This document shows, in pieces, positions 8,701-11,379 of a DNA stretch of 11,379 bases. This stretch comes from Cylindrotheca closterium. Its lineage: Eukaryota > Bacillariophyta > Bacillariophyceae > Bacillariales > Bacillariaceae. The stretch lies in assembly GCA_933822405.4 (NCBI GenBank), contig CAKOGP040002013.1, positions 1-11,379 on the forward strand. Direction: 5' to 3'. Below the pieces are notes generated by a model, which saw only the letters and a program-made list of their open reading frames with translations, made no database searches and was not told the origin of the DNA. The position numbers and the translations under genes are program-made. Each line of letters begins with the position of its first letter. Position 1 is the stretch's first letter.

Positions 8701-10739
8701 ACCTAAGCAGCATGGGCATGAGACTCTATCCTTGTAGCCACGTACATAATTTATTGGAGAGATGACGTACCTTGAGGATGTTCCTTAATCTTTCGTCGGG
8801 CTCCGAGATACTCTCTTGATGCTTTCTGCAGCCTTGAACGCTGCTTCAGTAAATCTCCAACCCATGCGTACGAATTTGAGACAGATTCTTGTTTCAATGA
8901 ATGAACTAGAATTGCCAGTCCAGCGGACCGTGTAGTTGCACTCAGTCGCTTTGAAGAGTTCGGCAGTTCAGATCCCAATAGAATTTCGTCCATGACAAGA
9001 AACACACGATTCCGCAAATCTGGATCTACGGTGTCCCCAAAGCTTGCAGCTTGGAAAATCTTATCAGGGATCCACGAGTAGTTATCTTCACTGACTTGTT
9101 GAGCACAAGTTCGCAGGGCCTTCCGCACTGTATCCAGAGAACAATCGTCACCTTCATCTTGAACATTCAACAAATGGTATGCAGTGTAGTTCGTGAAGTA
9201 ATTTTGTGCCAGTCCTGTCACGGCGTCCTTTCTCTCTTGTTTATTCTTCGCGGATACTCGACTCCCAACTAGCTTCCACAACTCTTGACATAGGATGTCA
9301 CGATGTTCATGGGCGACGTCACACAATCCATGAATTAGTCTTAGGCGGACTAAATGAGACGAGTCTTCTGTCAGCTGCTTTGCCAAGATATGTTGAGCAT
9401 CAGCTGAAACCTCTGTCACGTTTGAAGATATCAATATAAGGAGGTATTCCACCATCATCAACCGGATTTTTGGATCTATGTCGTTGGTTCTTCTGAGCCA
9501 CTCTCGAAAGCAGGAACGAAATTGGACAGCAAGTTTTGCGTCATCTCCACAGAACAAACGACCAAGCAACCTAACTACCATTAAGCGTTGTTCAAGTTCT
9601 GGGCTTGTGAGATAGTTGGAAAGCGTTCCAATAACTGTTGTCAGTATGGATGGCGCAATCCGATGAAATTCGTATACAACGTTCCAAACGTTTGCAACCG
9701 CTGATTGATCTTGTTGCTTTGGATGATTCAGCTTGAACTCTCCGGGAACTGTGTTTAGTATGGAAGATTCAGCAACCACTCGCGGATCTGTGTTCAAAAG
9801 CCCATTCAGCAGGTTTGCAATTGGTGTCGAAAGACGATCAACAGTCTTCCGGATTATAGCAGAAGCGACAACATAAGACGGATTTTCTTGCTCCACTTGG
9901 TGAGGTGGCCATGTTTTCGTCCTCCTCCCACTCTTTTGCTGCTTGGCAACTTCCGCGGCCTTAGATGGGTCAGTGACAAGTACAATGGGGCCTTGTCCGA
10001 CACAAATAAGCAATTCGTCCAAGAGGGCTGTAGGAATTAGCACTCCCTCACCATACTCCTCAAGGCATCCTGATATCGTCTTTTGAGTCATTTCGAATAC
10101 TTCGTGGGGGTGATGAGTCCTGACTGATTGAAGAATTGTCCGAAATAGTTCCGCGAGGACACTGAGTGCTTCGCCCTCATTTCCATCCTTGTGCAACTCT
10201 ACAAGAAGGACGGCGATTTTCACTTCGGCAAGTAGTTCAAGAATTCGCATATAAGAGTGAAAGTTTGGTTGCTTCGGCGATGTAGTGTGGGCAAGACTTG
10301 CTAACTGTCGAATTGTTTGCCGAAAAATCTTCAGAGTATCCGACTTATCCCAAGGAGCGTCAGGAGCATAAATCGTGAAAAGTTCCATACAAGCTGAGAC
10401 TGCAACATTGCGTACTTCTTTGTCTTGGTGATCCACAAACTGGGTTAAAGACAAGCAAAGTCCCGCTAACCCAGGATATTCAGGCGCATTGGCTTCAATG
10501 CACTCGTCGTGCTGTAGAACTTGGAGGATTTTGCGCATGCGATGGATCAAGTCTTTCTGGAATCCAAGCGAGTTGTCGTTCGAATCATGCAATGCACTTT
10601 AGACACAGCAAAATATAAGACTATTTCCTTTCGAGATGCTTACCTCGCTTGAATGTCTCATCAAATATTTTGCGGTGAGAATGCTAGTATCACATGAGTG
10701 ATCTGGTGGTGTACCCGTAGATGACGCGGGGTCACTCAT
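5791..10739 (-). CDS. PDS5: Sister chromatid cohesion protein PDS5 (four exons)
   Basis: PDS5 is a HEAT-repeat protein that binds the kleisin subunit of cohesin in the nucleus and governs how stably cohesin holds sister chromatids, with partners such as WAPL. Predicted exons are 10739-10644, 10556-8771, 8702-8128 and 8067-5791; the phases agree (0, 1, 0) and give 1577 residues, within the range of animal and plant PDS5. The N-terminal signature APDAP is at about 96-100. Other family blocks are YEFHRIAPSILTTVIG, RLMVVRLLGRLF, a run resembling LRL..R.L....W..LA..F.DE..EVRE, MPEFVVLYAFHLLSF, and YPGQISLPAHLY (about 1349-1360), which corresponds to the YPGKLNLPSDLF block near the end of the yeast HEAT region. 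The last 210 or so residues are low-complexity, Ser/Arg/Lys-rich, with a possible nuclear localisation signal (KRHKR) and a KEN tripeptide at 1553-1555. No Tudor domain is seen. Exon 1 is the least certain part. Confidence 0.92.
8068..8127 (-). other. PDS5 intron 3 (60 nt)
   Basis: Donor GTAAGT follows codon CCA (exon end 8128) and acceptor ATTATGAAG precedes GGT (exon start 8067). Both flanks are in phase 0. A pyrimidine-rich tract and CTCAAC, a plausible branch point, lie just upstream of the acceptor. The intron contains an in-frame TGA, so retention would truncate the protein. Joining the exons places HVKP next to GMIDVSR and keeps the PDS5 alignment continuous. Confidence 0.85.
8703..8770 (-). 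other. PDS5 intron 2 (68 nt)
   Basis: Donor CAAG|GTACGT and acceptor GCTTAG|GTTCGG join in phase 1 to give CAA GGT TCG (Gln-Gly-Ser). Without splicing, the upstream exon runs into TAA a few codons later. The splice restores one frame across exons 2 and 3. Confidence 0.88.
10557..10643 (-). other. PDS5 intron 1 (87 nt)
   Basis: Donor GAG|GTAAGC and acceptor GATTCCAG|AAAGAC are both phase 0. The unspliced frame contains TAA, so an intron is needed to reach an upstream ATG (10739). The junction HSSE|KDLIHRMRKIL lines up well with the start of the conserved domain in yeast Pds5 (a Ser-x-x-Glu-Leu-Leu-x-x-Leu pattern). A closer AG at 10598-10597 has a better pyrimidine tract but is out of phase with this donor. 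Confidence 0.65.
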
Positions 10740-10985
10740 TAGCTCACGATCGTATTTATTCTTGATTCCAACAGCTGCAAAATATCTCTTTTCCTGAGAC
10801 GAAGACTCAAAGTTGAATGAACCTTCAACTTGATTTGGTGATATGCAGCAGCTACGATGTACTGGGCTTGAAACGAAAGCCTAGAGCAGACACTCCCAAC
10901 AGAACCAAATTGGAACTTCTGCAATTGTCAAACGATCACGATTGAAAAATCGAAATGTCTGCCACTCGCCCCACACCGTTTTTAG

Positions 10986-11252
10986 CGCGAACTCACATCA
11001 TGGAGCTGGTCTCTCTTCCTGTTGGGATATGACGAAATATGAGTTTTTACGTTCCAAAAGAAACTATTCAAGTACAAGGTTTTAGACACGTGCGATCGGA
11101 CTTTGATCGTGATGTTGGGATTCGACGCAAGTCTGCCGGACAATCTATATCCACACGAAAAGGGAAAGACCCAATACAAGTGGAATATCAATGCTGTGTA
11201 TGATGCAGTAGGGAATAATACAAGATGTCCCAAAGTACTGTATTTGACATAA
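10986..11252 (+). pseudogene. Possible decayed coding segment, unidentified
   Basis: On the plus strand one frame reads about 18 codons, a TGA at 11040-11042, then 69 more codons to a TAA at 11250-11252. The peptide after the TGA has ordinary protein composition, for example LIVMLGFDASLPDNLYPHEK, and no low complexity. It has no ATG at its beginning and no recognised domain. The same DNA is also open in a second plus frame and on the minus strand, which weakens the case. It may be an old exon, a transposon scrap or chance. Confidence 0.2.
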
Positions 11253-11290
11253 AATCCTCGTAGAAGTCGAATCGAGTTCTGTAAACAAGG

Positions 11291-11309
11291 GATTTTCCAA
11301 GGGAAAATC
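11291..11309. repeat. Short perfect inverted repeat
   Basis: GATTTTCC (11291-11298) and GGAAAATC (11302-11309) form a perfect 8-bp stem with a 3-nt spacer. It could be a dyad binding site in the PDS5 upstream region or chance. Nothing else around it gives a function. Confidence 0.5.
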
Positions 11310-11379
11310 GTTGAACTCACTTTTGTGATTGAATCATCAATTCAAGCCAAACATTAATCAAATAGGAACAATTTCACTC

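Larger units (their letters stand above)
10740..11379 (-). promoter_or_regulatory. Upstream flank of PDS5
   Basis: These 640 bp precede the predicted PDS5 start and should hold its promoter and 5' UTR. No conserved gene is recognised. Several frames are open on both strands for 55-112 codons, but the longer minus-strand one begins only at a GTG, and none shows a known domain. Near the right edge the minus strand reads CACAAAA|GTGAGT, which could be a splice donor of a 5' UTR intron of PDS5 or of a gene to the right. Confidence 0.45.

Noticed and set aside
10982..11320. 112-codon minus-strand open frame upstream of PDS5
   Set aside because: It opens with GTG inside a splice-donor-like GTGAGT and has no recognised domain; two plus-strand frames are open over the same DNA.

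Overview
The window looks like nuclear DNA of a microbial eukaryote, most likely a diatom or close stramenopile relative. Two genes are recognisable conserved eukaryotic chromosome-segregation genes, one of them split by short GT-AG introns (60-87 nt). The left flank carries the remains of a Ty1/copia-type retrotransposon whose Gag resembles the copia elements abundant in diatom genomes. The diatom assignment is inference from these traits, not from a species marker.

Layout. Positions 1-2900 are repeat-rich. They hold a broken, minus-strand copia-like gag (258-1525) with two in-frame TAG codons and one frameshift, a stem-loop in its leader, unclassified sequence, a two-copy 40-bp tandem repeat (2281-2360), a run of five short stem-loops (2458-2628), and a 192-bp solo LTR (2706-2897) whose ends and target-site duplications are all intact. 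Positions 2903-3427 are the upstream flank of APC5. APC5 runs intronless on the plus strand (3428-5737). A 53-bp gap separates its stop codon from that of PDS5, a four-exon gene on the minus strand (10739 down to 5791). The last 640 bp are the PDS5 upstream flank, with one weak candidate for a decayed coding segment and a small inverted repeat.

How the genes relate. APC5 is a scaffold subunit of the anaphase-promoting complex, whose ubiquitination of securin and cyclin B triggers cohesin cleavage. PDS5 binds cohesin and controls how stably it holds sister chromatids. The two therefore act on opposite sides of the same step, and here they lie tail to tail so closely that their 3' UTRs almost certainly overlap. 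The predicted PDS5 C-terminal tail contains a KEN tripeptide, a motif that can be an APC/C degron. No new multi-gene system is evident; the most notable items are the textbook solo LTR upstream of APC5, the stem-loop cluster, and the APC5/PDS5 pairing.
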